Assembly: GCF_018687715.1 (NCBI RefSeq) | Contig: NC_056765.1 | Location: 2,294,001 to 2,358,000, forward strand | Reading direction: 5' to 3' | DNA from: Carya illinoinensis | Taxonomy: Eukaryota > Streptophyta > Magnoliopsida > Fagales > Juglandaceae | DNA length: 64,000 nt | In this document: positions 22,541 to 34,110 of the stretch, in pieces | Layout of the letters: every line of letters starts with the position of its first letter | Position numbering within the stretch: position 1 is the first letter of the stretch | Notes under the pieces: model-generated | Told to the model about the DNA's origin: nothing | What the model saw: the letters and a program-made list of their open reading frames with translations, nothing else | The model's database searches: none | Position numbers and translations under genes: made by a program

Positions 22541-22870
22541 TTCTTTCAAATTTGGCCCATATTTTACGTCGTATTCTTCGACGATTCTTGATTCACTTTC
22601 ATCATTACTTCTGGTAATGTCAATTGCCATCTCATATGGAAATACATTGTCGACAACAATTTTATTTCTATCCATAATTTCTCCATTATTCATGAAATGT
22701 AACGAGATCTCGTTATTTTCAAGTACCTGTCCATTTTCAAGGGAAGACATTTTCATGAAAAACCTCTTCAGGAGGTACTCTTCAAGAGTTTATATAGGAG
22801 AATTTTATATAGAAAATTTGGATGAACTTTATTGCTTGTTTTGTAGGTATGACCTCTTCAGGAGTACCAA
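22514..22870 (-). pseudogene. Copia pol scrap (linker between integrase and RT)
   Basis: A minus-strand open frame with NNEISLHFMNNGEIMDRNKI and VVDNVFPYEMAIDI resembles the linker that precedes reverse transcriptase in this Copia lineage. Sequence on both sides is frame-broken, and no YVDD motif of RT is found. Weakly palindromic CCTCTTCAGGAGG-like motifs surround it. Confidence 0.6.
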
Positions 22871-23926
22871 ATTATTTGTGCCTTTCTCTTTTGAGATACT
22901 CTATCTTTTGTATCGATAAGTCTCACATGCCTTTATACATGTCTTTAGACTGCTAAATTTCTTAATTGTCCTACAGGGACTTCAATCATCGCTGGAATTT
23001 TAGCAGCTAGAATATGAGACATTTTATCTTATTGTATCCAAAATTTAATTATCATCTGAACTTCTGGTTCACATATGATAATCAAGATAACGTCGAATAA
23101 TTTCATCTTATTTGCTTTAAGCAAATTTTTCTTTTCATTTCTGGAAGTAAAACTTTATAGTAGAAGAATCTTCTGGTTCTTTTATGGACGTCCATATGAA
23201 AATCATTCGACTTATCGTAATTGATTTTGGATGATCAAGATAACCATGAAAAGATACAAATATTTTGAATCATATCACCTTTTGATGCATCATAATATTT
23301 GATTCAATAATTTGTATAATATCATCTCAAAGAGAAAGCTTACAGCTTTTCCAATATAAGCTTCTGGCCCAAAAAGATATTCATTATCACGTCCAATCTC
23401 TTAGTTTCTTTGAATGAAAAGCATCATTTTTTTCACTTCAGAGAATAGAATGATATAAATTCATTATCATTCAATTCAGGGAATGATGTAGATCTAGTAA
23501 GACGTGAATAATGATTCTTATCAAAAACTCATTATTTTGCTTAGTCACTAAAAGACCTGACACAAATTTAGAATATATTGTGAACGTTTGCATTTAATAT
23601 TACTACTTCAGGAGCATACTCGATATTGCTACTTCAGGAGCACATTCGAGACATTCATTCAAATATATATTCTTTCCACAATTTCAATTATGCAACTTCA
23701 GGTGCATAAATCATAATGATTTTTTGGTACAAGTATCACTCATATGAGATACTCAATAAAATTATTGATTTAGGGCGATCCTTCAGGGATGCTCCATTTC
23801 CATTCTCAGATAAATCATATCATCAATAATTTATAACAAGTATAAAAGAATAAATAAAACTTTCATTACTACAAAACATTGCAGAATATAAAAATATTTT
23901 ATAATAAGATAAAGGAAATACATTAA
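22871..23926. other. Frame-broken interior of the Copia element
   Basis: AT-rich sequence with no usable frame. Short motifs such as CTTCAGGAGCA and CTTCAGGTGCA recur (near 22853, 23610, 23632 and 23698). This is probably eroded pol, with PEE-type codons seen in antisense. Confidence 0.5.
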
Positions 23927-24976
23927 TTAAAAAGGAACACTTTCATGATCAACTCTCCCACTAGAATCCTTAAAGAAATCAGAAATATCAAGACTTGTAA
24001 TATCTTCTCCATCTATAAAATCTAAAGCATATGATGGTTCAGTAAAATTTATTTCAAATTTCTTTGTTTTTTCTTTTATAGAAGATTGATATAAGTCAAC
24101 CAAGTGCTTATCTGTACGACAGATACGAGCCCAATGTCCAGCCATACCATATCTATGGCATCCATCTTCATCTTTCTTTAAAAATTTGTTTTGGGGACCT
24201 TTGCCATTCTCTGAGTTGAACCACTTTTGGTGGTACGGTGTATATCTATTATTGTCCCTTTTAGTGTGGTCACTTCTAGGACCTCCACTTCCATAGTTTT
24301 TCCTACCACGTCCACACCCTCGTTTTCTTTGAAAAGATGCACCATTCGCTTTTGAGAATGATGTAAATCTAGTACCATTCACTTCAGGAAATGATATAGA
24401 ACCAGTAGGACGTGACTGGTAATTTCTTAACAAAAGCTCATTATTTTGCTCAGCTAATAGAAGACAAGATATAAGTTCAGAATATTTTTTGAACTTTCAC
24501 TCTCGATACTGCTGCTGCAGGAGCACATTCGAGGCATGAAAAGTAGTATATGTCTTCTCTAACAAGTCATCATCAGTGACTTTTTCACCACATAATTTCA
24601 ATAGCGAGCTAATTTTAAAGAGTGCAGAGTTATACTCACTAACACTCTTGAAGTCTTGCAACCTCAGGTGCATCCAATCATGACGAGCTTTTGGGAGGAT
24701 TACAGTTTTCTGGTGTTCATATCTCTCCCTTAAATCATTCCACAAAATAAGTGGATCTTTCACCGTTAGATACTCAGTTTTTAATTCTTCATGAAGATGG
24801 TGCCGAAGGAAAATCATTGTCTTAGCACGGTCCTGCAGGGACCCTTGATTTCCTTCTTTAATTGTATTTCCCAGGTTCATCGCTTCCAGATGGATCTTAG
24901 CATCAATGATCCAAGATAAATAATTTTTTCCAGAAATGTCAATAGCAACGAATTCCAATTTTGTAAGATTTGACAT
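23927..24976 (-). pseudogene. Copia gag with one in-frame stop
   Basis: From the ATG at 24976 the gag frame runs for 350 codons to the stop at 23927, broken once by TGA at about 24495-24497. The N-terminal half is a Copia gag (UBN2-type) domain (IDISGKNYLSWIIDAKIHLE; LKTEYLTVKDPLILWNDL). The C-terminal part has a basic, glycine-rich stretch and a zinc knuckle in which the second cysteine is Tyr (CHRYGMAGHW). With the stop and the missing zinc ligand, nucleocapsid function is doubtful. Gag packages the RNA into virus-like particles in related elements. Confidence 0.85.
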
Positions 24977-25078
24977 TTTTTACATATATAAATCAGGAAT
25001 ATAAAAATATATTGAAAAACTTACTTGAAGTAGAGGACTACTAGTTTCAAAATCGTCAGAACATTCGTGCTGATAACG

Positions 25079-25445
25079 TGTTATGAAACTATCGAAAAGT
25101 AAAGAGAGAGATAGATTTATTATAAAACTTTCTAAAAGGAGAGAGAGATAGAATTCAGAGAAGTTATGAAACTTATGAATTTCTTAAAGAATTCAACGAT
25201 ATATATAGGCGTACAAAGGGAACTATGCTAGCTTACTATGCAGTACTATGCTGGTACTATGCACTGTGCCATGTCGGCCATTCACTATGCCAGTTACTAT
25301 GCAGTACTATGCTGGCACTATGCACTGTGCTATGTCGGTCATTTACTATGCTAGTTACTATGCAGTACTATGCTAGTACTATGCTAGTACTATACACTTG
25401 ACGACTAGATAAATGTGGTCATACAATTCAAGATAGTTTATAACA
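25079..25445 (-). repeat. 5' LTR of the first Copia element
   Basis: 367 bp, near-identical to 19902-20279, with scattered substitutions and a small length difference in the tandem-repeat part. The promoter for gag transcription should lie here on the minus strand. Confidence 0.9.
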
Positions 25446-25804
25446 ATCGCAACATTACTGCAACTTTTTTATATTTTTGCGCAACTCAACATCATGGCAA
25501 TTTGTTCGTTGTTTCTAAACTCTCGAGCTAATCTCTCTCTTTCTCTATGCAGAGTTCTAACTTCTAGCTTATAACACATAAACCTTTAAGTGACTTGTTC
25601 ACGATATTGTTAATGGTATGGACATCCTATACTATCTTATATAGAATTTCAAGACCATACAAAATTCTTACTTGAATAATGTGAGACTTAATAGTTAAGT
25701 CCCACATTATTTAAGTAAGACTCTTGTATGGTATTGAAGTTTTATATAAGGTGGTCTAGGATGTTCATGTCATTTGCAATCTTATGAACAAGTCTCACTC
25801 TCTT

Positions 25805-26537
25805 ATAGGGGGCCTACCTGCACCAGCCCTCTCCCCGCACCCCGCTCCGCATGGTGCGGGGTTGGGGTTTTTCCATCCGTCCCCTGCCCCCGCATCCCCG
25901 CGGGGTACCGGTACCCCGCTCCGCTAGGCAGGGTGCGGAGCGAATACCCGCCTCGCCCCGCCTCATTTTTCCTTTAAAAAATTATTACTTTTTTTTTTTA
26001 TATTTAAAAATTATTTCTAAATTCAAAAGTGATTAAAAATATATTTTTAGATCTAAATTATAAATTTAAATTTTGTAAATATGATTATAATTTAAAAATT
26101 ATGTAGTTTTTAAATTTACTAGTGTATATTTTATGTAAGTTGTAGTGTAGTAATTTTAAACTATATAGTTTTTAAATTTGTTAATGCACATTGCATACTT
26201 TGTAAACAACTCTAAGAAATTGTAATATATATATATATATATATTTATATATACACAATTTGTAAAATATAAAAATATATTTATATATATAAACATATAT
26301 TTATGCTTTTGAATATATATAAATATTTATATTTATATATATATATTTTTATTTTTATATATAATATGTATATATGTAGGTGGCAGGGCAGGGTAAATGC
26401 GGAGCGGGGTTGGGCCCTCCCCGCCCCCGCCCTCGCTAGGGGGACTAGATGCGAGGCGGTGTTACCCGCCCCGCCATGGCGGGGGCGGGGCGAACGGGGG
26501 CGGGGTAGCAGGGTGTGGGGCCCCGCTGCCCACCTCT
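25805..26537. mobile_element. Non-autonomous hAT-like element with GC-rich arms
   Basis: Two GC-rich arms (about 25811-25970 and 26383-26537) flank an AT-rich core with TA repeats. An 8-bp duplication ACTCTCTT lies at 25797-25804 and 26538-26545. The ends (ATAGGGGGCC on the left; AGAGGTGGGC as reverse complement of the right) are partly alike and resemble hAT termini. There is no transposase. The open frames at 25774-26036 and 26303-26587 are GC-island artefacts. Confidence 0.65.
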
Positions 26538-26660
26538 ACTCTCTTGTGATTATTGTAAACAAGTTTAACAAATTTAAAAATAAATAACATAATTTTTATA
26601 TTATTATTTTTTAAATTATTATTATATATAATTTTAATTTACAATTTAATTATATAATAA

Positions 26661-26882
26661 TTTGGGTCTAAAAAAAATATTTTTAGACCCAAATTTTTTT
26701 TTTAAGTGAAGTGGACAGGAGGCGGGGTTGATGGGGTGTTCACCCCGCCCCCCGGCACCGGGGCGGGGGGTTCCGGCCCCCACCTGCCGGGGGCGGGATG
26801 GAATTTCCATCTCTTGCATATGCGGGAGCGGGGTGTGGGGAAGGGGTGCCCCCGCTCCCGCATATGCGGGTAGTACCCCTAC
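26661..26882. repeat. Second GC-rich island with hairpins
   Basis: A near-perfect inverted repeat (TTTGGGTCTAAAAA / TTTTTAGACCCAAA, 26661-26693) is followed by a very GC-rich stretch with CCCCGCCCCCCGG facing CCGGGGCGGGG (about 26742-26770). Composition resembles the arms of the neighbouring hAT-like element, so it is probably a fragment of a relative. Confidence 0.5.
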
Positions 26883-28144
26883 TTTAACATGGAAATTCTC
26901 TATCCTCAAAACTCGGTAATCAAAACCTCATAAACTTCGGACAAGAGCCTAATGCGGCTAACACCAATGGCTTCTTTACCAACGCTAGCCATCCTTGTCC
27001 TTGTTTGCACACTCATTCTACTCCCTCAGCTTTTCTGGGTTGTGTGCATTTTTTTTAAGAGAGAGGGGAAGGGTTGTAGCTCGGGTTTAAGGGAGTTTGC
27101 CGACGATTTTTGCACGGGGAGAGTGGGAGGGTCAAAGGGAGAGGGAGAGGGTAGGAGGGCTTCGAGGAGAAGGGGAAGGGGGTGCAGATGAGAGGAAGGG
27201 CTTGAGGGAATTTTAATTTTTTAGCGTTTATCTTCTGTTATGCAGCCATATGGGTTGAAAAGTGGGAGCCCTACGCGGCAACCACATATTAGAGGGCTGT
27301 TATTTGAAGGAGGGGTCCTGCTACTATGTTGCCCCATTTATACTGCTGGCCGTGCAGTCTAGCGGTATTTTTTTTTATATTTTTTTAATTATTAAATAAA
27401 AAATACATTAATATATTTAAAATTATTTTCTTAATCACAAAATAAAAAAAAAAAAGTCAAACTGAATAGTCAAGCCCAGGTGGCAAAGAGGCATTTCCCT
27501 TGAAAGAGATCAAACCGATCAGTGGGAAGATTTTTTCTTTTACCAGTATTTATATTTCTTAATTTGAATTTTAAATTTAATTGATATATCAGCACATATA
27601 ATCATGTAAATAAAATTTTAAACAGATCTGTTAGATACAGTTAATTTTACGTATTATTTACGTAGTTTATTAACGTGATTGACTAATAAAATTATTTTAT
27701 ATTAAAAAAAGATGAGCCAATCACATTTAATACATTGGCACATATAATTATATAAATAAAAATTTAAATATAGATAATATTTTTCATAACTTACGTCTTC
27801 GCTTTCAAATCACCTCAATGGGTTACCATGGATGGCAATTTGAAGTGATCCAAATTGACATAAGTTGGGCTCGGTTCTGGGTCGAATTTTCTAGACCCGA
27901 GTCCAGGTGGGTATATTTGACCCGACCCGAAATGGTCAACTTGATCCGTCCATTCCTCGGGGGAAAGTTGCATTTTACCCTAAAGATACTGGTTTTCCCC
28001 TGAAACAGAACAGAAATTAACGAAGCCAGTACCTCCCTTTTTCTCGTAAGAATAAGACAACGGTGACTTCACAGTCACAGATTCAGCTTTCTGCTTCTCT
28101 GCCCACCTCTCTCTCTGTGTCAAGTTATTTTCCAAATTCCGTCA
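26883..28144. other. Intergenic stretch upstream of the zinc-finger gene
   Basis: No gene is supported. The 79-residue plus frame at 26952-27191 begins with a hydrophobic run and ends in a low-complexity basic tail, and I do not accept it. AT-rich repeat-like sequence fills 27350-27790. CT-rich leader sequence near 28085-28130 (CTCTGCCCACCTCTCTCTCT) probably belongs to the 5'-UTR of the next gene. Confidence 0.5.
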
Positions 28145-31100
28145 ATGGCTTCTACGAAGGTGGGCAATTTTCTTTATGAGGTTGAGTATATAGACGTGTT
28201 TGTGGGTATATATGGCTGAATATATTCGGTCAGACCAACCGTTTGAGCGTGTTTTTCATTTTCTTGTCCACTCCATCGCTGTTTCTTACATTTTAGTTTT
28301 TATTTTTTTTATCCACCGTGTTTCTCTTGCGTAGGTTGATAATAATCGGGGCCCATTTGGATCAAAGAGATCTCGTAATGATGGTAAGTTAAACTCTGTG
28401 GGGTTTCCTTTTATTTCATGTGGTATAAATTTCAAGTATATATTTTTCTGTTAGTTTCGCCATACCATGATGATTTCAATAATCACATAAGTTAGATGAT
28501 TAATAGGGAAATTAGCCTGTATGACATTTTGATCAGCTGTAGTTTTTGATTTTCTATCTGCTTATGTGGGTAGTATTTGTTGAAATATAGTATAGTATAT
28601 AAGTTCTGTTGTTAAAAGTCTCTGTAAATTTCTCATGTTACTTTAATAAATGTAGTATGTTGAATTCTCTCTTCTCTCTTCTCTCTTATTCTTTTTCCCC
28701 GGAAAAATACATTCTATTTGCTTGTGCGGGCAAGCTCGGATTCTCCATCTTTGGGTAGCTCTCTTTCCTGGTTTCGTTCTCAATATTTCACTCTGTAATA
28801 AAGAATGCAGCCTGTTGGCGAGCTTTTCACAGATGTGAGGTCATTATGTCATTCGCCAGAGTGATGTACCCAAAGTCTTTCACCTATCATCAGGTTTAAA
28901 AATAATTGATACGTGTTACTTCCCTTTCACTTTGATATAATTGTGTTCCTCAAAAGAAAATCGTTTTTGAGGGATGATTTTGAGGGTACTCACCAAAGAG
29001 AGATGATTCTGAGGAAGTAATTATACAATAGCTTGATCACAGGTTCAATTTTGATTTAGATGATGTGTTGATCATGGTTCGGCTAAATATATCAGACTGA
29101 CCTTATGTTTGAGAATAATTAAAGCTTACTAGAAGTAGTATACATGATTCTTCTCATTTTGTAAAGAGCTTTGATGAGTAATGAGTTCATAACACTAATA
29201 GCTTTATTCATATTTCATAGTTATCTTTTCTTCTTTATAGACTCAAAAATTATGTCGAGGTTCCTTTTTTAGAAATGGTTCGAGATGAACATACTGGTTT
29301 ACAGTTAGGTCCAGTTTACTACAGTAAACTTGGCAAATTCATTGGTTATAGCTTCTTTTAAGGGCACTAGAGATTTTCACATATCTAACTCCTAACAATT
29401 GTCTTTAGTTTATGTAATTTGTTTCTGCCTTTAATTTAATTTTTTTTACACTTTCAATTGTTTGTAACTATCATACTCAATATGTGTCAGCTTCACGGAG
29501 TGACGGAGATTGGACATGTCCTCAGTGTGGAAATGTGAACTTCGGGTTTAGAATTGTTTGCAATCGTGAAAACTGCAGTGCTCCTCGACCGACTATTAAT
29601 CCAGTAAGTTTCCAGATTCTTAATAAATATATTTAAATAAACTTCCTTTTGAAGCAACATATATGCAGTATTGGTTTGTTGGGGCCAAGTGAAGAACCAA
29701 TGTCCGGAAATTGTTATGGGTTTGATAGTGTGGAAATTACAGATTTGAGATTGTCATATAGTGGTTGAAGTTGTAGAGTTTGTGTTGCTGGCTGTCTAAT
29801 CTGTAAGTAAAGAATGACAAAGGGACCAAAATATTCTTATTCTAGTAGATTAATATGAAAATCATGATACTCAACCGAAGTGATGCTTGGAAATGAGGTA
29901 GATATCTAAAACAGTGATGAGATGGATGTGTGTTTGGCAGGGAAACCTCAAAAAAGGAAATAAGTTTAGCACATTTACAAAATATGCTCTTTAAGCCCAC
30001 TTTTTGGTCCCTTTTTGTGCAAGCTTAAAGTGCAGAAAAGTATGATTTTGTAATTTTTTGGAAGCAAAATATAAAATATTGGTTCAAGACCCTGAAGATG
30101 ATGTCAACAAATATTTTTAAATATTAAGTTGATATTGAAGATCTTTTACCGACAATGGCGTGGCATATTGTCTCATGTGATGTATGTGCTTTGAACAGCT
30201 ATAATAGTCCAAATTGCTTTTTTTGATGGGTAATCAAGAAGTTTTATTCATGAGATAATAGGCACAGCCCAAATACACAGAATATGCAAGAATAAAGTCC
30301 AAGTTGCCTTTTTAGATGGATTGATATATGATTGCTCGAGTTAACATAGGATTCATACTTACAATTCTTGAGCTTTTTTGGTCAAGGCGTTTTTGGGATA
30401 TATTGATTCAAATCATGTACTTTAGTTTGATTATAGCTATCAAGTATCATAAATGTACGTGTTCCGCATATATACTTTCTATGTATTTGAGCTATGCTTT
30501 TTGCATTTTTTTAATAAAATATTCGATTACTTATTAAAAAAAAAATTAACATGTTGCGTAATACTCTTAATAAATTGAGTTAAAAGGCTAAATATATTAC
30601 CCTTTTGCTTTTTAAACCTTTTTATTATTGTATTCTATGAACTTTTTGTTATTAGCATCTTTTTTTAAAAATGTGCACTTTACTTCAATCAGGCTTGCGC
30701 CTGTGCTTTGCGCTTTGCACTTTGCACTTTGCACCTAGGCTGTAGATGGTGTTTGCGCTTAAGTGCACCTAGCACTTTCATCAACACTGATCATACCTTG
30801 CTGCCAGTCCCGTGCTCTTAACACCACCTCCTCTGCAGCAATCATTTGCTCTTGTATCTGAGGCCGCTGCCCTTGCCTTCAGAACCACCTTTGGCAAGAT
30901 CCTTGCACCATCCTTGCCTTCAGTGCAAACAATTAATGTCAAGAACTTGTCCTTTCCGCTATTGTTATAACTGACAAAAATGAGGCCCTTAGTGGCCTAC
31001 CTTATTTACTAAAATGTTAGTGTTCATCTTATAATCTGAAATTTTACTTGTAAGAAACTTTTATATCTGAGAATTGTATTTCATATTACTTCTATTTTGA

Positions 31101-33394
31101 CATATTACTCTTGCGTGTGTATATATATTTTTTTGGTGCAGCCTGCTCCATTTAGCCCTTATAACACTCCTCCCCCATTTTATTTCGGAGGCGTTGGGGC
31201 TCCGCCTTTGCCTTATGGGTTGTCTAGCAGGTATGGATCTCCTGTAACACATTCTGGGATGCGTTATGACTATGGTTTCGCTTCAAGTGCTCATGGACCA
31301 TATGGTCCTATGCCTACATTTCCACCTGGAGGTTATGGAGGTACTTTTTCTTTTACATTTGTAAATTCTTTTACAAAAATGTCTTTTCAAAATAAAGAAA
31401 CATTTTGGTGTGCATAGAGACATAACAGTGGTAGAGTGTTAATGCTACTTTTGGAAGCATAAAGAAATGGATGAAAACTTTTAACATAGATGTCCTTAAT
31501 AGCATACACAAGATTTTACGTATCAAATGAAATTAATTTGTAAAGAAATAGCTGTATGAATAATTGTTTTGTTTATGAATGAAACTCCCAAGTTACCAAG
31601 GGCATATTTGGCAGCATGAAACTTCTAAAACAATTTCACTTGTTTTTAATAAAAAAAACTCACGTTCAGTCCAAACATCTTGTGCACACCATAACAATGT
31701 TTCTCCCGAAAATAATTTTCATCCAATCATTTGCATTGGTTTTTGTGATTTAAAAAAACCAAAAAAAAAAAAAAAGAAAAAAAAAGGAAAACATTTTTCA
31801 CAAAAAAACACTTGCAAAAATTCTTTCTCCAAATATCATTGCAATGGACGGTTATGGACCTCACCATTTTTTCAAACTTCAATAAAAATGTATCCCTTAA
31901 ACTTTCTCAATCCAAAGAAATTTTCTGTGGGCTCCACCACTTTCATAAAACCCCACCAAAACCAACATATAAAAGTTTAATCTTGATTTAAGAATTTGTT
32001 TTTCTAAAAAAAACCTGTATCTAAAATTTTAATTCATCATGAAGAAATGATGGAAGTGCAAGTTCAATTATGCTGGTACATACACACGTCAAATGGCTCT
32101 TTATGCAATAATATTATCAATGGCTCTTTATCCAAAAAAATGTTCTGCACAATGGCATCCAGTGTAGGTTTGGTTCAAGCATGTCCAACACTGTTTAGTC
32201 TGTGTGCATAACTGGTTGTTATTTTAATGATTCAGGCGTGGGTTATGGTTCAGGGCCAGCTGCCCATGGATATGGATTTGGCTTTCAAGGACCTCCATGG
32301 TCAGGAGGAGTATTACCTGATAATCCTGCTTCTCGTAAACGTCGTGGAGGTATTTTCACCATTCCATCTTTTAATTTTGTTTGGGAGATTTTATCATTCC
32401 TATAAGCGATCATGATTATTTTGTTAAACTGCAATACTTATATGGAATTTTTTTCTGTCAGATTCTAGATTTTAACATTTTTCTTTATGATTTATTGGAA
32501 ATCATATTCAGAATTCTTAGCTTTCTTTTAGTTTGTATTAATGTTTCTGGTTTTGCAATAAATCGCAGGGGGTGAGACTTGGTATTTATAGGGCCTATAT
32601 GATGCTAGATTGCATATTATAATTTCAAGTGGACCCTGATTTAGTCCTATTTTCTTAAACTTTAGATTTTTCTGAAGCTTGATACCCAGGATTCAATACG
32701 GCCCTTTTTGAGTATCTCTCTGCAGTGCCACATGCTAATTATTTATAGCAAGCTACATATGCTTGCTACATGCAGTTTATTTTACTTATAAAAAGAAATT
32801 GTTTGTACATGCAGGGCCAGATGGTTTTCACGAGGGAGATTGGATTTGTCCCAAATGTGAGAATGTTAACTTTGCCTTTAGAACCACTTGCAACATCAAG
32901 AAATGTGGGGCTCCCAGACCTTCTCTTGTAAGCGATTTCACTAAGAACATATTCGTTGTTTGATATTTGATGGTTGCCATTGAGATTTATATCATTGCAC
33001 AAAATTTTTTCATTGCAGTTCTTAATGTTGACTTCCTTTTACCTATTAAAAAGAATATTAATGGAAAGACTGTCTGGGAAGTCGGCCCTAAACCAACTTA
33101 GCTATAGTTTGCATAGGTGGTATAGCACTCCGTTATCCATGGATTTAAACCATTGAGATCCAACTCACAATTGCCTGTCACGAAATTGCCCACCACAATA
33201 GAAACCTCCATCAACGTACCTTTCAAACTAGGACCACCCATCTTTTTCCAAATGTCATAAAATCTGTAGATTCTCTCTCTCTCTCTCTCTCTCTCCACCC
33301 CCCCCCCCCCCCCCAAAAGAACTCGCCAAACCATATTTTTTTAATAATGCATACTGTGGGAGAGAGAGTTAAGGACAAGAAAAGGACAGGGATT

Positions 33395-33441
<47 letters not shown>

Positions 33442-34110
33442 GGGGGGCACCGGGGGAGCAGGGAGATGGAATTGCGAAGGTTTCTTGCTTGATATTTGGC
33501 TGCTGAGAAAATTTGTTATATAAGTGGAAAGAATTTTGAAATGAACAAACTAGAATGGGAGGGTAGAATGGCTGTAATGGGCTGTAACACCAGGACGTTG
33601 ATATGATCTTGTGTGTTAAAATTAGATTGAACGAGTACATTTCTACATCGCCCTATACCTTGATTCAGAATCCTAGTTGGTATAGAATAACCCGTACGGT
33701 CGGTGAGGAGTGATAGAATAACCCTATCCATAGACTCAAGTGCATGATTTTTTAGCACATTTTGTCATTCTGATAAGTTACACTGAACCTGTAATTTTCA
33801 TTTGCAAAAGTGATGCCATCTTTGAAGACATTTACAAATTTTGCTTTTATGATATTTTTCAGTTTTAGCGTGTGGTTAGTTTGCATTTACATGCCATGCA
33901 TGCACGTGATGGTGTTTTCAGGTTTAATAGCTCATTTCCATATATTTAGTTTGTTTGCTCACCATTCCTTAGCAGGGTCCAAACCCCACAAACACCGGTG
34001 CCCCTGAAGGCAGTTGGACTTGTGACAAATGCGGCAATCTTAATTATCCCTTTCGAACTGTTTGCAACCGCAAGGATTGTGGAAACGAGAAGCCAGCCTC
34101 TGGCAAGTAG
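28145..34110 (+). CDS. Protein with three RanBP2-type zinc fingers
   Basis: Seven exons: 28145-28159, 28335-28383, 29491-29603, 31142-31340, 32236-32349, 32815-32927 and 33976-34110. All junctions are GT-AG and phases agree, giving 245 residues. Zinc fingers of the C-x2-C-x10-C-x4-C type have cysteines at about 31/34/45/50, 175/178/189/194 and 217/220/231/236, each beginning with GDW, GDW or GSW. A Gly/Pro/Tyr-rich low-complexity linker (residues 60-160) separates fingers 1 and 2. The layout matches the plant family of Arabidopsis At1g67325. Such fingers bind single-stranded RNA, and several relatives associate with spliceosomal or transcript-processing factors; that role is inferred. Each finger is mostly one exon; the exons for fingers 1 and 2 are both 113 bp, which fits exon duplication. 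Confidence 0.92.
30224..30300 (-). mobile_element. LINE 3'-end fragment in an intron
   Basis: TTTTTTGATGGGTAATCAAG, then an A/T-rich stretch and GGCACAGCCCAAATACAC, is the reverse complement of the poly(A) end typical of the LINEs in this window. Similar tails occur at 59684-59752 (minus), 41093-41190 and 58295-58360 (plus). Confidence 0.5.
33272..33447. repeat. CT tract plus C run facing GA tract plus G run
   Basis: Within the last intron of the zinc-finger gene, (CT)n at 33272-33295 and a C run to 33314 are followed about 80 bp later by (GA)n at about 33397-33438 and a G run to 33447. Open frames across this block are artefacts. A shorter 7-bp repeat, CTTTGCA, occurs in another intron at about 30705-30733. 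Confidence 0.9.

Larger units (their letters stand above)
19902..25445 (-). mobile_element. Ty1/Copia LTR retrotransposon with degraded pol and an antisense ORF
   Basis: LTRs at 19902-20279 and 25079-25445 begin TG and end CA and are near-identical. A 5-bp duplication ATCGC flanks the element (19897-19901 and 25446-25450). Read on the minus strand, the primer site follows the 5' LTR (TTATCAGCACG, near 25075) and the polypurine tract precedes the 3' LTR (CCAAAGGGGAAG, near 20285). gag is nearly intact, but integrase and RT survive only as scraps and RNase H is internally deleted. The element therefore cannot move by itself, although its ends are well kept. It may have been copied in trans. Confidence 0.93.

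Noticed and set aside
26952..27191. 79-residue ORF with a signal-peptide-like start
   Set aside because: The second half is a purine-rich low-complexity stretch, and no promoter or homologue is evident.
31579..31980. 133-residue ORF in an intron of the zinc-finger gene
   Set aside because: It contains a long Lys run from an A tract and is bounded by well-supported exons.
33098..33640. Minus-strand frames across the CT/GA tracts
   Set aside because: Alternating Ser-Leu or Arg-Glu runs come from the dinucleotide repeat.
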